From Semisulcospira habei (taxonomy: Eukaryota; Mollusca; Gastropoda; Semisulcospiridae): DNA of 64,000 nucleotides. The first letter of the stretch is position 1. The number at the start of each line of letters is the position of its first letter. Location of the stretch: contig BTPG01000002.1 of NCBI GenBank assembly GCA_036245525.1, forward strand, positions 167,359,501 to 167,423,500. The letters run 5' to 3'. This document shows positions 22,749 to 33,554 of the stretch, in pieces. A program made the translations under genes and the position numbers. The notes beneath the pieces were generated by a model, which was not told the DNA's origin, ran no database searches, and saw only the letters and a program-made list of their open reading frames with translations.

Positions 22749-23125
22749 ACAGCAACATTGCTGCAAACTTCCGATGATGACTCACGAGTTGCTCGCACGG
22801 TTTGAACAACAATAATGATTAACACACAGTACGGTAATTTAACTGCAGTGGACAAACGGTCAATAATGACAAAACGGTCAATAATAATTAAGACACGTTT
22901 AGTACAAAATCTTACGAAGACTTCTCACGGTAAGTTTTATTTTGCACAGGCAGTCAAGGACAGAGGGGCAAAAAGGAAAGGAACTAACGGGACGTCCGCT
23001 GTAACTGATATAAACAATTCCGCGATAACGCGGATGCTACTCGAGCTCGTGGGGCCATGTGTTTTTGGAGGGGTATCGAATTACCTCTGTGCAGAACAAT
23101 CTCCGAGCGGTTCAAGATATAACTG
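22749..23125. repeat. Right block of a split repeat (matches 57812-58205)
   Basis: From acagcaacattgctgcaaac to ctccgagcggtt it aligns with the second part of the 57.55-kb block, including acggtttgaacaacaataat and gtaagttttattttgc. It is relatively CpG-rich at 23020-23060. Together with 17985-18243 it brackets the unrecognised minus-strand coding region. Confidence 0.82.
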
Positions 23126-23194
23126 TAATGGGCCTCTGTCGGTCTGAATCGACCATAGAAAATGTATCCTAGTTGTTCTGATCTGATTGCCTAC

Positions 23195-25392
23195 TCAGCT
23201 GGATTTGAAGCAGCATCTTTTGTGACTATAGAGGCCAATGCGGGAGTGGCAGTCCCTGCTGCAAAGATCACAAATGTACGTGGTCGCTGGTCTGATGGAG
23301 TTGTGGCACTCCTTTCTGCATGCTCACTTGTCTGCTGCTGCTTTCGACATCTTCTCTTCCCCTGACTTGAGGTGTTGGTGGAGGATACTTCTCCACTTTG
23401 CACGGTCATCTGCAAGGCGTTCCCAGGACCCAGTGTCAATGTCCAGTGCTCTCATGTCCCTCTTGCAGACATCTACAAATCATAGCTTGGGGCGACCAAT
23501 GTTTCTTCTCCCAGCTGCCAGTTCTCCGTAGAGGATGTCTTTTGGAATGCGGCCATCTTCCATGCGGTGAACGTGGCCGAGCCAGCGCAGTCTGCGTTGT
23601 CTGAGTAGGATGTACATGCCGAAAAGGCCAGCGCGTGACAGGACTTCGGTGTTGGGTCACTCTATCTTGTCAAGATATGCCCAGGATATGGCGAATGCTT
23701 CTCAGGTGGAAGGTGTTGAGTCTTCTCTCCTGTCTAGCATATGTGGTCCATGTCTCACTGCCATATAGCAGTGTGCTGATGATGCAGGCGTTGCACACAG
23801 CCATCTTTGTTTTCAGTCAGCTTGGGATTTGTCCACACTCGAGTTGTAAGGCGTGCAAGAGTTGCAGCAGCCTTCCCGATCCTCTTGTTGATCTCGATGT
23901 CCAGAGAAAGGTTATCGGTGAGGGTGGACCCATGGTACGTGAACTGGTGGATGACGTCGAGCTCGTAGTTGTCAATGGTGATGAATGGCGGTGTCTCTGT
24001 GTTCAGTCCCAGAAGGTTCGTCTTCTTTAGACTCAGTGATAGTCAGTCCGAAGTTCTTGCAAGCTTGTGAGAATCGGTCCATCAGTGACTCCAGTTCTTG
24101 CTGGGTATGGGTCGAAACCGGCTGCCGCATCGTCAGCGAACATAATGTCCCTGATGAGGGCTTCGCGTATCCTTGTCTTGGCTTTGAGGCGAGCAAGGTT
24201 GAAAAGCCTGCCATCTGATCTGGTTCGCAGGTAGATTCCTTCTGTTGCATTACCAAAGTCATGCTTGAGCAGGACAGCGAACTGCACTGTCCCCTTCAGG
24301 TTGGTGTGCAAGGATTCTATCATACTCTGCAGTTTGGGTGGGCATCCAATCTTTGATAGGCTCTTTAACAGACCGTCTCTACTGACCAGGTCGAAGGCTT
24401 TGGAGAGGTCAATCAAAGTGACATACAGAGGCATGTGTTGTTCCCTGCACTTCTCCTGGAGTTGACAGAGGGAGAAGACCATGTCTACCGTTGACCGCCC
24501 GCTCAGCTCGGAAGCTACACTGCGACTTGGGATAGACACCTTCTGCAAACGGATCAAGATGACCCGGGCAAAGACTTTGCCGACAGTGCTGAGAAGGGAG
24601 ATGCCTCTGTAGGTGTTACAGTCGCTTCTCTTGCCCTTGTTCTTGTAGAGGGTGGTGATCTTGGCATCCCTCATGTCTTGTGGTACCTCTCCTTCCTGCT
24701 AGCACTGAAGTAGGACCTCATGCATGGGGAGAAGGAGGGTGGCCTTGCAGTTCTTGATCAAATCCAAAGGGATCCCATCGTTGCCTGGGGCTTTGCCTGA
24801 AGCCGCAAGCTGTCAATGGCTTTGCTGAGCTCCTCTATTGTTGGCACTACATCTAGCTCATCTATTACAGGCAGGCACTCGATGGCGTCAAGAGCTGATG
24901 GGGTCAGTGACGTTCTGTCTGGAGTAGAGGTCAGAATAGTGTTCCACCCATCATCTCTCCAGCTCAGTGTTGGCCTTCGTCCGTAATGACTTCCCCGGTG
25001 GAGGATTTGAGGGGGGCATATTGTTTTGGGTTGGTCCTAATGCATTTTTAATGCCATCGTACATTCCTCTGATGTTACCTGTAACGGCTGCAATCTGGAT
25101 GTTTTCACCGAGCTCCGTAGTACTCCGGGCGTTGGCGGCGCAACGACACCTGGCAGTCTGTTTGACCTTGTTCCTGGCAGCCATAAGAACCTGAAGATTC
25201 TTTTTGCTGGGCGACCGTTTGTACTCAGCAAGGGCAGTTCGCTTGGCTACGATGATGGTTGCTCGGTTAACTTGGCCTCGTACCAGTCTTGTGTCTTCAG
25301 TTGAGGTCCTCCGCCTTCCAAAGGTGGCCAAGGCTGTGCCGAGCATGGTGTCATGCAGGGTTTCCCACTTCTCATCGCCAAATCTACCCGTG
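23195..25392 (-). mobile_element. RTE-like non-LTR retrotransposon, 5'-truncated
   Basis: The minus strand contains the linker region (25350-24950), RT (24674-24033) and the C-terminal region ending with YICDLCSRDCHSRIGLYSH and a stop at 23198. The RT style (NTYRGISLLS, GRSTVDMVFS, FADD) matches the element at 48.7-52 kb, but the copies belong to different subfamilies. There is no endonuclease part, so it is 5'-truncated. Confidence 0.85.
24033..24674 (-). pseudogene. RT domain of the minus-strand RTE-like element
   Basis: Motifs seen are NTYRGISLLSTVGKVFARV, SGRSTVDMVFSLCQLQEK, YVTLIDLSKAFDLVSRDG (catalytic Asp) and IMFADDAAAG (FADD). Between KGTVQF and LLKHDFGNATEG roughly 35 residues are missing, including the GVKQGC motif present in the 50.8-kb relative. 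A deletion therefore removed a core RT motif. C-terminal sequence continues on the minus strand in other frames to 23198. Confidence 0.87.
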
Positions 25393-26189
25393 AAGTGATC
25401 CGGGCCACTCAGGTGTTAATGTACCAAGTGCAAACTCGTTTGTGCTGCCAACGTTTTACAGCTGAGTGGATTCCAACCGGTGTAGATTTCTTACAATGGC
25501 TAGTTTCAGTTTCAATGCAAGGCCGATGGAATCGGTGCGCGGCAGTGCAATTTACGCTGGATAAATTCACACCTGGATGGACTCATCCTAGGTAGATCTC
25601 ACTGGGTATAAATTAACGTTAGGTAAATAAATGTAAGCATAAATATAGCCAGATGTTGACCCCTTCCGCCAAAATGCCACACATGATTTAGGCCAAAATG
25701 CCTAACTGATGATGATTTACCAAACGCGCAAATCGCTGAAATGCGCAGACTATTAGCTGATTTTGTTCCACTGGTTGTTTCCCTTGCTCGTGGTTTCATC
25801 CAATGAAATCCTCCGTTCCGAGTAATGGTTGACACGCGTTCTGCCTGTTGCCAGTGGGTATGTTACCGCCAGCTGCCGCCAACGTTCGGTAGCCTTGACG
25901 GATCGTGCTTTGTCTGGGGCTGCAGGGTTTGTAGCTGTTTGATTCTCCGCGTCTGCTGGTGTTACGGTCGATTTGAATGACCACCGCACGTCGGCAGGTC
26001 TTCGTGCGTTGCATGTCAGTGTAACCATTGAACTACAACTTATTGAGTGTTTTGCAGGAATGTAGGACTAATTACGGTAACCCGGGTCATGTGAGGATTA
26101 CAAGTGTCTGGTTGTGTGTTTGTCGCCGGCTTTCACGGATCAATACCTTGGACTAACGGCAAAGACAACCGCTGTTCCTTTTATCTTGG
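25393..26189. other. Upstream region of Piezo, no element recognised
   Basis: Mostly unique sequence. It may include the promoter and 5' UTR of the Piezo gene. No conserved domain in any frame. Confidence 0.4.
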
Positions 26190-26195
26190 TATAAA
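26190..26195 (+). promoter_or_regulatory. Possible TATA box
   Basis: TATAAA in the context tggtataaagcg, 211 bases upstream of the Piezo ATG. The spacing is compatible with a ~180-base 5' UTR, but no start site evidence exists and an upstream non-coding exon is equally possible. Confidence 0.25.
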
Positions 26196-26405
26196 GCGAG
26201 TTAGCGTGGGGGAGATGAGCCCTTCCCCCCCCCCCCTCACCCCCAAATGATGATGGGAAAGTGGAGGATGTGTGTTCTAGGTGATTCGCACAGAGCGGGC
26301 AATGGACCATACTTTGCATGATCTAGTTTCGGTTTGTGAGGGCGAGCAAGTTCTAGTCTTTGCAGTTTATCATCGAGTGTGAAAGTTTTGAAAAAAGTTG
26401 ACAAG

Positions 26406-26481
26406 ATGGCAACAAGCAGGGTGACGAAGATTGTCTGCTTCAGCCTGTTCAGGATTTTGCTGCCGCTGACCTTACTTGCAG
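26406..26481 (+). CDS. Piezo: Piezo mechanosensitive channel, exon 1 (N-terminus)
   Basis: Piezo proteins form trimeric plasma-membrane channels that open under membrane tension and pass cations. Exon 1 runs from ATG at 26406 (context acaagATGG, A at -3) to a donor G|GTGGGT at 26481/26482. It encodes 25 residues plus one base, including IVCFSLFRILLPLTLLA, a hydrophobic first membrane helix. An in-frame TGA at 26337-26339 lies upstream with no ATG between, supporting this start. The -LLLP-TLLAA- pattern continuing into exon 2 matches the beginning of vertebrate PIEZO1. Confidence comes from all three exons in order rather than this short exon alone. Confidence 0.93.
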
Positions 26482-26631
26482 GTGGGTGACATTTATTTTG
26501 CACCAGTTACGCAACACTTGTCGCATGTGTGTATTTCAGTACGTTATTTTTAACAAATGATGTCGACAGTAAAATATTAACCGCAGTTTAAACTATTTCA
26601 TTAACCCGACGGCCACATTTCCTTAATTTTA

Positions 26632-27387
26632 GTAGTAGTAGTAGTAGTATTGTGAGGACAAAATAGGCCGTGAGGCCTTTATAAATGTCCTTTCTTTCTT
26701 TAGTTCCTTTATGGGTCTGCTATGCATGCAATTTTCCTATAAAATCATTCATCATAGGAATAAAAAAATCTCTTTAAATTTTGGTAATTCGTCCAGCTGG
26801 TTTTTAAAAGAATTTATATTAGATGCTTTTTTTAATGAAACTGGTAAGTCATTCCAAACAATGGCAACTCTGTTAGTAAAACAAAACTTCCGCAGGTTAG
26901 TGTTACAGTGCTGTACAAAGATTTTCCCTTCAGAATTTCGGGTTCTGTCACAGAATGGTGTTGCAAAAAAGTCGTTCCACTTTAGGTCGTCGATGCCATT
27001 ATAAATTTTAAAAACTTGGATTAAGTCTCCACGTATTCTACGTCCGCATAAGGAGTGTAATCCAAAGTATCTGAGTCTGTCTGAATAAGTCATATTTCTA
27101 CATTCTTTGGCCAGCTTTGTTGCTCGTCTCTGTACCCTTTCGAGTGCAGCTGATTGTCTCTTTAAACCTGGGTACCATACAGTGTTTGCATATATTCTAA
27201 ATGTGGTCTGACTAGTGATTTATACAGTTTACTAAAAATGTCCTTGTCCAAATAATTAAAAGCTCTCTTAGTCTTAATTACTCCAACCATTTTGTTGGCC
27301 TTATTGATGCAGTTCTGAATATGGGGGTCAAAAGATAGAACTTTGTCGAAGACCACACCTAAATCTCTTTCCTCCTCACAAGAGAAA
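26632..27387 (-). mobile_element. CR1-clade 3' fragment in Piezo intron 1
   Basis: On the minus strand it encodes the C-terminal block DRLRYFGLHSLCGRRIRGD, QVFKIYNGIDDLKWNDFF and RVAIVWNDLPVSLKKA, and ends in a (TAC)n tail at 26632-26648. It aligns with 31508-32280 of the longer CR1 copy. Its 5' end is truncated where the TTAA element at 27388 begins. Confidence 0.88.
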
Positions 27388-27559
27388 ATTTTGGTGGTGT
27401 CGCCTAATGACAGTACCAGTTGCAGGAGATGGATGGACTATAATGCAAGGGTAGTGCCAGATTAGCTTGGCGCTAACAGATGCCAAGCAAATCTGGCACT
27501 ACCCTTGAATTATGGTCGATCTATCTCCTGCTGTAGCACGCTGGGGCTGAATGAGTTAA
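27388..27559 (-). mobile_element. TTAA palindromic element, family 1
   Basis: Reverse orientation: unique flank on the left, then the palindrome (ggtagtgccagattagcttg and complement), then ggggctgaatgagTTAA at 27556-27559. The left end has merged with CR1 sequence and no left TTAA is visible. Confidence 0.8.
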
Positions 27560-27869
27560 CCCTCTGGCTTCCAAATCAATACAATGTATAGCAAAATGAA
27601 CAAACAAAGACATAAAAGTAAATAATCAGAATATTACCTAAAAACCTAATAACAAATACATCATGTACAAAAACTAGTGACCTTCCCTAGATTGCAGTAC
27701 AGGAAAAAAACCACCAAACTAACCCAATGCTGCTTAGTGTAATATAACTGTAATTTGTAATAATTTTTAAACAATTTGAACACTATATTGCTGTATTTAG
27801 ATTTAAATTATCAGTTTCACCTTTTTGACCTTCAAAAGTTTATTTTTTCCTGGTTTATTTTTTCCTGGT

Positions 27870-28820
27870 TGTTGAATAAATGGAGGCAGATCACGGCATA
27901 TAAGAGCTTTCTGAAATTAAATGTTCAAAAAACAAAGGAAATCTGTTTTGAGGAGGGTCGGGCGCGGGACACATCCCTGGTGCGGCCAGTTATGATAAAC
28001 CATGAACCTGTGGAACAGGTTGATTCTTTTAAGTACCTTGGCACTGTTCTGGACAAAAAAGTTAGTTTTAGTCTTCATGTTGACAGTGTTTGCAGAAAGG
28101 CAAATCAGAGATTGTATCTTTTGAGGAAATTGAAGTCCTTTGATGTTGATTCAGTTATTTTAGAAACAGTGTACAGATCTTTAATTGAAAGCATTCTCAC
28201 TTTTAATGTCATAGCATGGTTTGGAAACCTGACTGTAAGGGATAAGGCAAAGTTGACACGTGTCGTCAAACTGGCAGGCAAAATCGTTGGCCATGAGCAA
28301 AGATCTCTTTCTGGACTCTACGAGTTGTTTTGTAAGAGAAAAGCAGGCAAAATTATCCGTGACCCCACCCACCCCCATCATGACGCATTCAAAATGTTGC
28401 CCTCTGGTAGACGACTGCGTGCTCCTTTGGCAAAACGTAGCGTGTACAAGCGCTCCTTCATTCCTACCGCCATCAGTATCCTGAACTCAAAACAACTGTG
28501 ATGATGGCCCATTCTTCTCTTCATCCCTTCAGCCTAACCCACCATACCATTTCCTCCCCTTGTTTTAATCCCCCCCCCCCCCCCCCCCCCCCCCACACTT
28601 CTTTTAGCGTGTGTGTATGCTGAGAGGATGTGAGTGTATGTTTGATATTGTGATGTTTGTATTTTTGTTTTGCATATATATGTTGTATATTATCATTATT
28701 TATGTCACTTGGGTTTTTTTGTTTTATTTAATTATCCTACACCAGTGCTGCAAAGAAAAATTTCCATATATAAAATCTTTTTTATCTGGACAATAAAGTT
28801 TTTGAATCTTGAATCTCTAC
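27870..28820 (+). mobile_element. L2/CR1-superfamily ORF2 3' fragment in Piezo intron 1
   Basis: An open frame at about 27884-28501 encodes LNVQKTKEICFEE, VDSFKYLGTVLDKKVSF, RLYLLRKLKSFDVD and MLPSGRRLRAP, ending IPTAISILNS and a stop. This is the conserved end of an L2-type ORF2 after the RT core. A poly-C run (28569-28594) lies in the 3' UTR and the element ends with ttgaatcttgaatct, a short tandem tail. It is 5'-truncated within the RT. Confidence 0.85.
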
Positions 28821-28870
28821 GTTTTCAGTTATTTCACATAGAAATGGCTGACAATAGCATTTTGTCACTG

Positions 28871-29082
28871 TTAACCCATTTACCCCCAGGACCTGCAGCA
28901 GGAGATGGACTGATCATGATAATTCAAGGGTAGTGCCAGATGAGCTTGGTGACTGAAGGTGCCAAGCTCATCTGGCACTACTCTTGAATTATCATGATCA
29001 GTCCATCTCCTACAACTGGTACATGGTCGTTGGACAACACCTAAAAAAATTTGGAAATGCGCCGTGGGGTTAAGTGGGTTAA
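28871..29082 (+). mobile_element. TTAA palindromic element, family 1 (full length)
   Basis: TTAA at 28871-28874 and 29079-29082, total 212 bp. The inner palindrome has arms of about 58 bp (ggagatggactgatcatgat outward to cagatgagcttgg), with few mismatches. The unique flank is on the right. The right TTAA is shared with the next element. Confidence 0.9.
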
Positions 29083-29161
29083 CCCTTTGGGTGTCCGTAG
29101 CAGTTTTAGTCACGATGATTCCTGTCGGGACTAAAACCGCTATGGACACCCAAAGGGTTAA
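29079..29161. mobile_element. TTAA palindromic element, family 2
   Basis: 83 bp from TTAACCCTTTGGGTGTCC to GGACACCCAAAGGGTTAA. The two halves pair nearly throughout, interrupted near the centre. It shares the TTAA at 29079-29082 with the preceding element. Confidence 0.88.
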
Positions 29162-29255
29162 TTGTGGCAGCATCACTGCTGAATAATGAATAACCAGTTT
29201 CAATTTTCACATTGAGATGGACATTTTAGTAATTGATCACTGTTTACTGTTGCAG

Positions 29256-29351
29256 CGGCAGTGGTCCGGTTCAATGCGCTGTCATTTATGTACCTGCTTT
29301 GTCTGCTCATTACACCATTGTTACCCTACCCCGCTCTGGGCTTCATGAGTG
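29256..29351 (+). CDS. Piezo: Piezo, exon 2
   Basis: 96 bases between acceptor ttgcag|cgg and donor gtg|gtaagt, phase 1 on both sides. With exon 1 it reads LAAVVRFNALSFMYLLCLL, then ITPLLPYPALGFMS. The RFNALS-xYLLxLL-xPxLP pattern is the second conserved block of animal Piezo N-termini and forms a second membrane helix of the first transmembrane unit in the blade. Confidence 0.95.
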
Positions 29352-29591
29352 GTAAGTAATCCTTGTTAATTTGTTGTCTGTGCATGGTCGTTCAGTCAGC
29401 CCTTTTTGTAGTTCTACAGGAGGCATAGATCAGGGTATGTAGACAGGACTACGGTGTGGAGGGTCCCCAAAGACCCACTAGGCTGCAATTTATGCTTGTA
29501 TAGATGACAAAATATAAGTCAGTGTTGTTCATTTCAGACATCTGCTAGCTGCAAATACCTGCAGCTCTTTGCAGAATTTCGAAAGTTTGCG

Positions 29592-30948
29592 GGGTACCTA
29601 ATCAAGCTTCCCAAGAAAGGCGACCTCAGCAAGTGTTCCAACTACAGAGGAATCACCTTGCTGTCAGTACCAGGAAAGGTCTTGAACAGGATCATCCTAG
29701 AGAGAATGAAGAGCTCCGTTGACCCCCAGCTGAGAGACCAGCAAGCAGGATTCAGGAAGAACCGATCATGTATGTAGACCAGATCGCCACTCCGCATCAT
29801 CGTGGAACAGTCTCTAGAGTGGAGCTCCCTGCTGTACGTCAACTTTGTGGATTATGAGAAAGCATTTGACAGCGTGGACCGAGAAACTCTGTGGAAACTC
29901 CTACGACACTACGGTGTACCCACAAAGCTCGTCCGCCTGATCAAGAGCAGCTACGATGGCATGACATGTCGCGTGATCCACGAAGGGCAGTTCACCAGGG
30001 AGCTCCAGGTCAGAACCGGTGTCAGGCAGGGGTGTCTGCTGTCTCCGTTCCTCTTCCTACTGGCCATAGACTGGGTCATGAAGATGACCACAGAGCACAG
30101 ACGAAGTGGAATACAGTGGACACTGTGGACACAGCTTGACGACCTCGATTTTGCAGACGACTTGGCATTACTGTCCCACACTCATCAACAAATGCAGGAC
30201 AAGACCACGAGGCTTGCAGACATCTCGTCCCAAGTGGGCCTCACCATTCACAAACAGAAAACAAAGACAATGAGGCTGAACACAACCAGGGAAGAACCAG
30301 TCTTGCTTGCTGGCACCCCGTTGGAGGAAGTGGAGTCCTTCACCTATCTCGGGAGCATCATAGACAAAAAAAGGCGGCACTGATGCAGATGTCAGAGCAC
30401 GAATCGGTAAAGCCAGAGCAGCCTTTCTCCAGTTGAAAAAAGTGTGGAGTTCCAGAGAACTGTCACAACACACCAAAGTCCGGATTTTCAACTCCAACGT
30501 AAAAGCAGTTCTCCTATATGGAGCAGAGACTTGGAGATTGACAAAAACAACAGTCAACAGAGTACAGACCTTCATGAACAGTTGCCTTAGAAGAATTTTG
30601 AAAATCCACTGGCCAGAGAAGATCAGCAACGTCAGACTCTGGGAGAGAACAGAGCAGATAACAGCAGAGAATGAAATTGGGCGAAGGAGATGGGGATGGA
30701 TCGGTCACAGTCTGAGAAAGCCAGCTTCCAGTATCACTAGGCAGGCATTGTCATGGAACCCCCAGGGAAAGAGGAAAAGAGGTAGGCCGAGAAACTCCTG
30801 GCGTCGAGACCTCCAAGCAGACATCAAGAGACTGGGAACCACCTGGAGTAGAATCGAAGGAGAAGCACAGGACAGGAGTTGCTGGAGGTCTCTCGTCGAC
30901 GGCCTATACCCGGGTAGGGGTGACAGGCGTAAGTAAGTAAGTAATAGG
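29592..30948 (+). mobile_element. RTE-clade retrotransposon, copy 2 (5'-truncated)
   Basis: It starts inside the RT at ggggtacctaatcaagc and ends with ggcgtaagtaagtaagtaa. It is closely similar to copy 1 but keeps the sequence across the insertion point. A frame at 29802-30383 encodes LLYVNFVDYEKAFDSVDR, VRTGVRQGCLLSPFLFLL and DFADDLALLSH (FADD at 30150-30161). An A-run at 30366-30372 shifts the frame after IIDKK. The remaining C-terminus (30433-30936) is open and ends GLYPGRGDRRK. A stop near 29778 also interrupts it. Confidence 0.9.
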
Positions 30949-31309
30949 CCATTTCTGAACAGCCGAGATCGTCTTTTTTGCACAACGTACTCCCAACATC
31001 AAATAAGCTTTTTCAGTTCGAAGGACACTAAAATTCCCTAACCTAATCACTTGTAATTTGTACAACCCACAGAAATGTTGACACATGTATTTAGTGTAGT
31101 GTAGATGCAGCTAAGCAGCAGAATATGGCCTGACGAATCGGACACGCGATAGATCAAATTTTGTACACTGAAATCTCGCTGATTACATCAAATTATGACA
31201 GTTTGTGGCCACATTTTTTACCTCTGCAACTATCTACAGGTGCGCAAAACTATTTGCAGATAGGAGATGCTAAACATGAACAATATTGACTTAGTATTAT
31301 ATTTTGGCT

Positions 31310-31402
31310 TACTTACTTTACTTACGCCTGTCACCCCTACCCGGGTATAGGCCGTCGACGAGAGACCTCCAGCAACTCCTGTCAAGAGAGATTAAGGAGA
31401 AA
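31310..31402 (-). mobile_element. Short RTE 3'-end insertion with 14-bp target duplication
   Basis: 93 bp whose reverse complement matches the RTE terminus (about 30868-30945), including ggcctatacccgggtagggg and the (TAAG)n tail. It is bounded by perfect 14-bp repeats attatattttggct at 31296-31309 and 31403-31416. About 20 bases at its 5' end do not match the RTE. Confidence 0.9.
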
Positions 31403-31507
31403 ATTATATTTTGGCTGACCCAAGCATAAATTGCAGCCTAGTGGGTCGTACGGAATGTAATCCTTATCTCCGCTACGTGCACAGGCGTAGTCCTGTCTAC
31501 ATACCCT

Positions 31508-33545
31508 GTAGTAGTAGTAGTAGTAGTATGTGTGAGGACAAAATAGGCCGTGTGGCCTTTGCAAATGTCCTTTCTTTCTTTAATTACTTTATGGGTCTGT
31601 TATGCATGCAAATTTTCCTATAAATCATTCATCGTAGCAATAGAAAATCTCTTTAAATTTTGGTAATTCGTCCAGATGGTTTTTATACAAATTTATATTA
31701 GGTGCTTTTTTTTTTAATGAAACTGGTAACTAATTCCAAACAATGGCAACTCTGTTAGAAAAAACAAAACTTCCGCAGGTTAGTGTTGCAATGCCGTACA
31801 AAGATTTTCCCTTCAGAGTTTCGGGTTCTGTCACAAAACGGTGCTGCAAAAAATTTGTTCCAATTTAGGTCATCGATGCCATTATAAATTTTAAAAACTT
31901 GGATGAAGTCTCCACGTATTCTACGTCCACGTAAGGAGTGTAGTCCAAAGTATTTGAGTCTGCCTAAGTAAGTCATATTTCTACATTCTTTAACCAGCTT
32001 TGTTGCTCGTCTCTGTACCCTTTCGAGTGCAACTGATTGTCTCTTTAAACCTGGCTACCATACAGTGTTTGCATATATCTAAATGTGGTCTGACTAGTGA
32101 TTTATACAGTTTACTAAAAATGTCCTTATCCAAATAATTAAAGGCTCTCTTAACTACTCCAAGCAATTTGTTGGCATTATTCAGTTATTGATACAGTTCT
32201 GAATATGGGGTCAAAAGATAGAACTTTATCAAAAACAACACCTAAGTCTCTTTCCTCCTTACAAGATACCACCTTTTTTATGTCACTGTTAACTTTCATC
32301 AAGTAATCATGTTCCGGATTGTTCTTTCCAGCATGCAAGACCTTGCATTTCTCTATATTAAAATGCAAATACCATGTGTCGGACCACTCTTGCAAGTGAT
32401 CCAAATCATATTGCAACACGTCTTTATTGCTCGATTCATTATAGATTTTAGTATTGTCTGCGAAGATCTTGCACATGTTATTAACACAGTCTGGCAAGTC
32501 ATTTATAAATATAGTAAATAATATAGGTCCTAGGATGCTTCCTTGAGGTATACCGCTCAGCACCTTTATTTAGTCTCATTTTTGCGTTTCCAACCTTTAC
32601 CACTAATTGTTCTCTTTCAGGTAAGAAACTTCTTATCCAGTTGAAAATGTTTCCGCATATATACCATAGGCCTCTAGCTTCTGAAGAAACCTTTCATGAG
32701 GAACAGTGTCAAATGCTTTTCTAAAGTCTAAGTATATGATGTCAAAGTCAAACATTTTTTTGTTGTCAAGTAAGGAAGTTATATCATCCATAACCTGTAG
32801 TAATTGAGTAACACATGATCGTTTCTTTCTGAAACCATGTTGGCATTCAGTGTACATAATTATTCACAGTAAAATGATCAACGATCTCGTCGCAGACTAT
32901 AGACTCTAAAACTTTACATACTATACACGTTAAACTTACTGGTCTGTAGTTTCCTGCATCTGACCTAGAACCTTTTTTTTAAAAAAAAAAAAGCACTTCT
33001 GCGGTTCGCCAGTCTTGTGGTACAATACCTGATTTAAAGGAAAATGTAAATAAAGTGCAAAGTGGATCTGCCAACTTGTTACACAACTCTTGTAAAAAAC
33101 TCTGGAGGGATACAGTCTGGACCTTGACTTTGGAAGGATTTATTTCTTTTAATTTTTTCTTGACAATATCAGGAGTTATTATGATATCTGTTATAGTGCA
33201 CCCATTCGATTTGAACCTCTACCAAGCAATGGAATATTACTCAAATTCTCTTCCACAAATACACTTGAGAAAAATTTATTCAAGGTTGCTGCCTTTTCAT
33301 GATCTGCTACAGCAAGGGTGCCATCTTCTTTTTTATGTGCATTTATTCCAGAATTATATTTAGTTTGTTCCTGTATAATTCCAAAATAGTTTGGGGTTCA
33401 TTTTACATTTATCTGCAATATTTCTTTCATGTAATTTTATACATTTATTAATTATTCTTTATATTTAACTATAATGCTTCTTTTTAATCATTTTTAAAGT
33501 ACCCTTATTCATAAAAGATGGTGTAGTTCTTTTATGTGATTTACG
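31508..33545 (-). mobile_element. CR1-clade retrotransposon, 3' half (RT)
   Basis: The minus strand encodes, from right to left, the fingers region, QHGFRKKRSCVTQLLQVMDD, DIIYLDFRKAFDTVPHE, GIPQGSILGPILFTIFINDL, IFADNTKIYNESS and the C-terminal RLKYFGLHSLRGRRIRGD block. The tail is (TAC)n at 31508-31528. The catalytic FADD is FADN (32464-32453), so the second Asp is lost. Frameshifts are numerous. It continues at 36842-38310 across a nested insertion. Confidence 0.9.
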
Positions 33546-33554
33546 TTTTCAGAA

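Larger units (their letters stand above)
26482..29255 (+). other. Piezo: Piezo intron 1 (2.77 kb, phase 1)
   Basis: It starts GTGGGT and ends tttactgttgcag. It is filled mostly by a CR1 fragment, TTAA palindromic elements and an L2-like 3' end, all listed separately. Confidence 0.88.
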
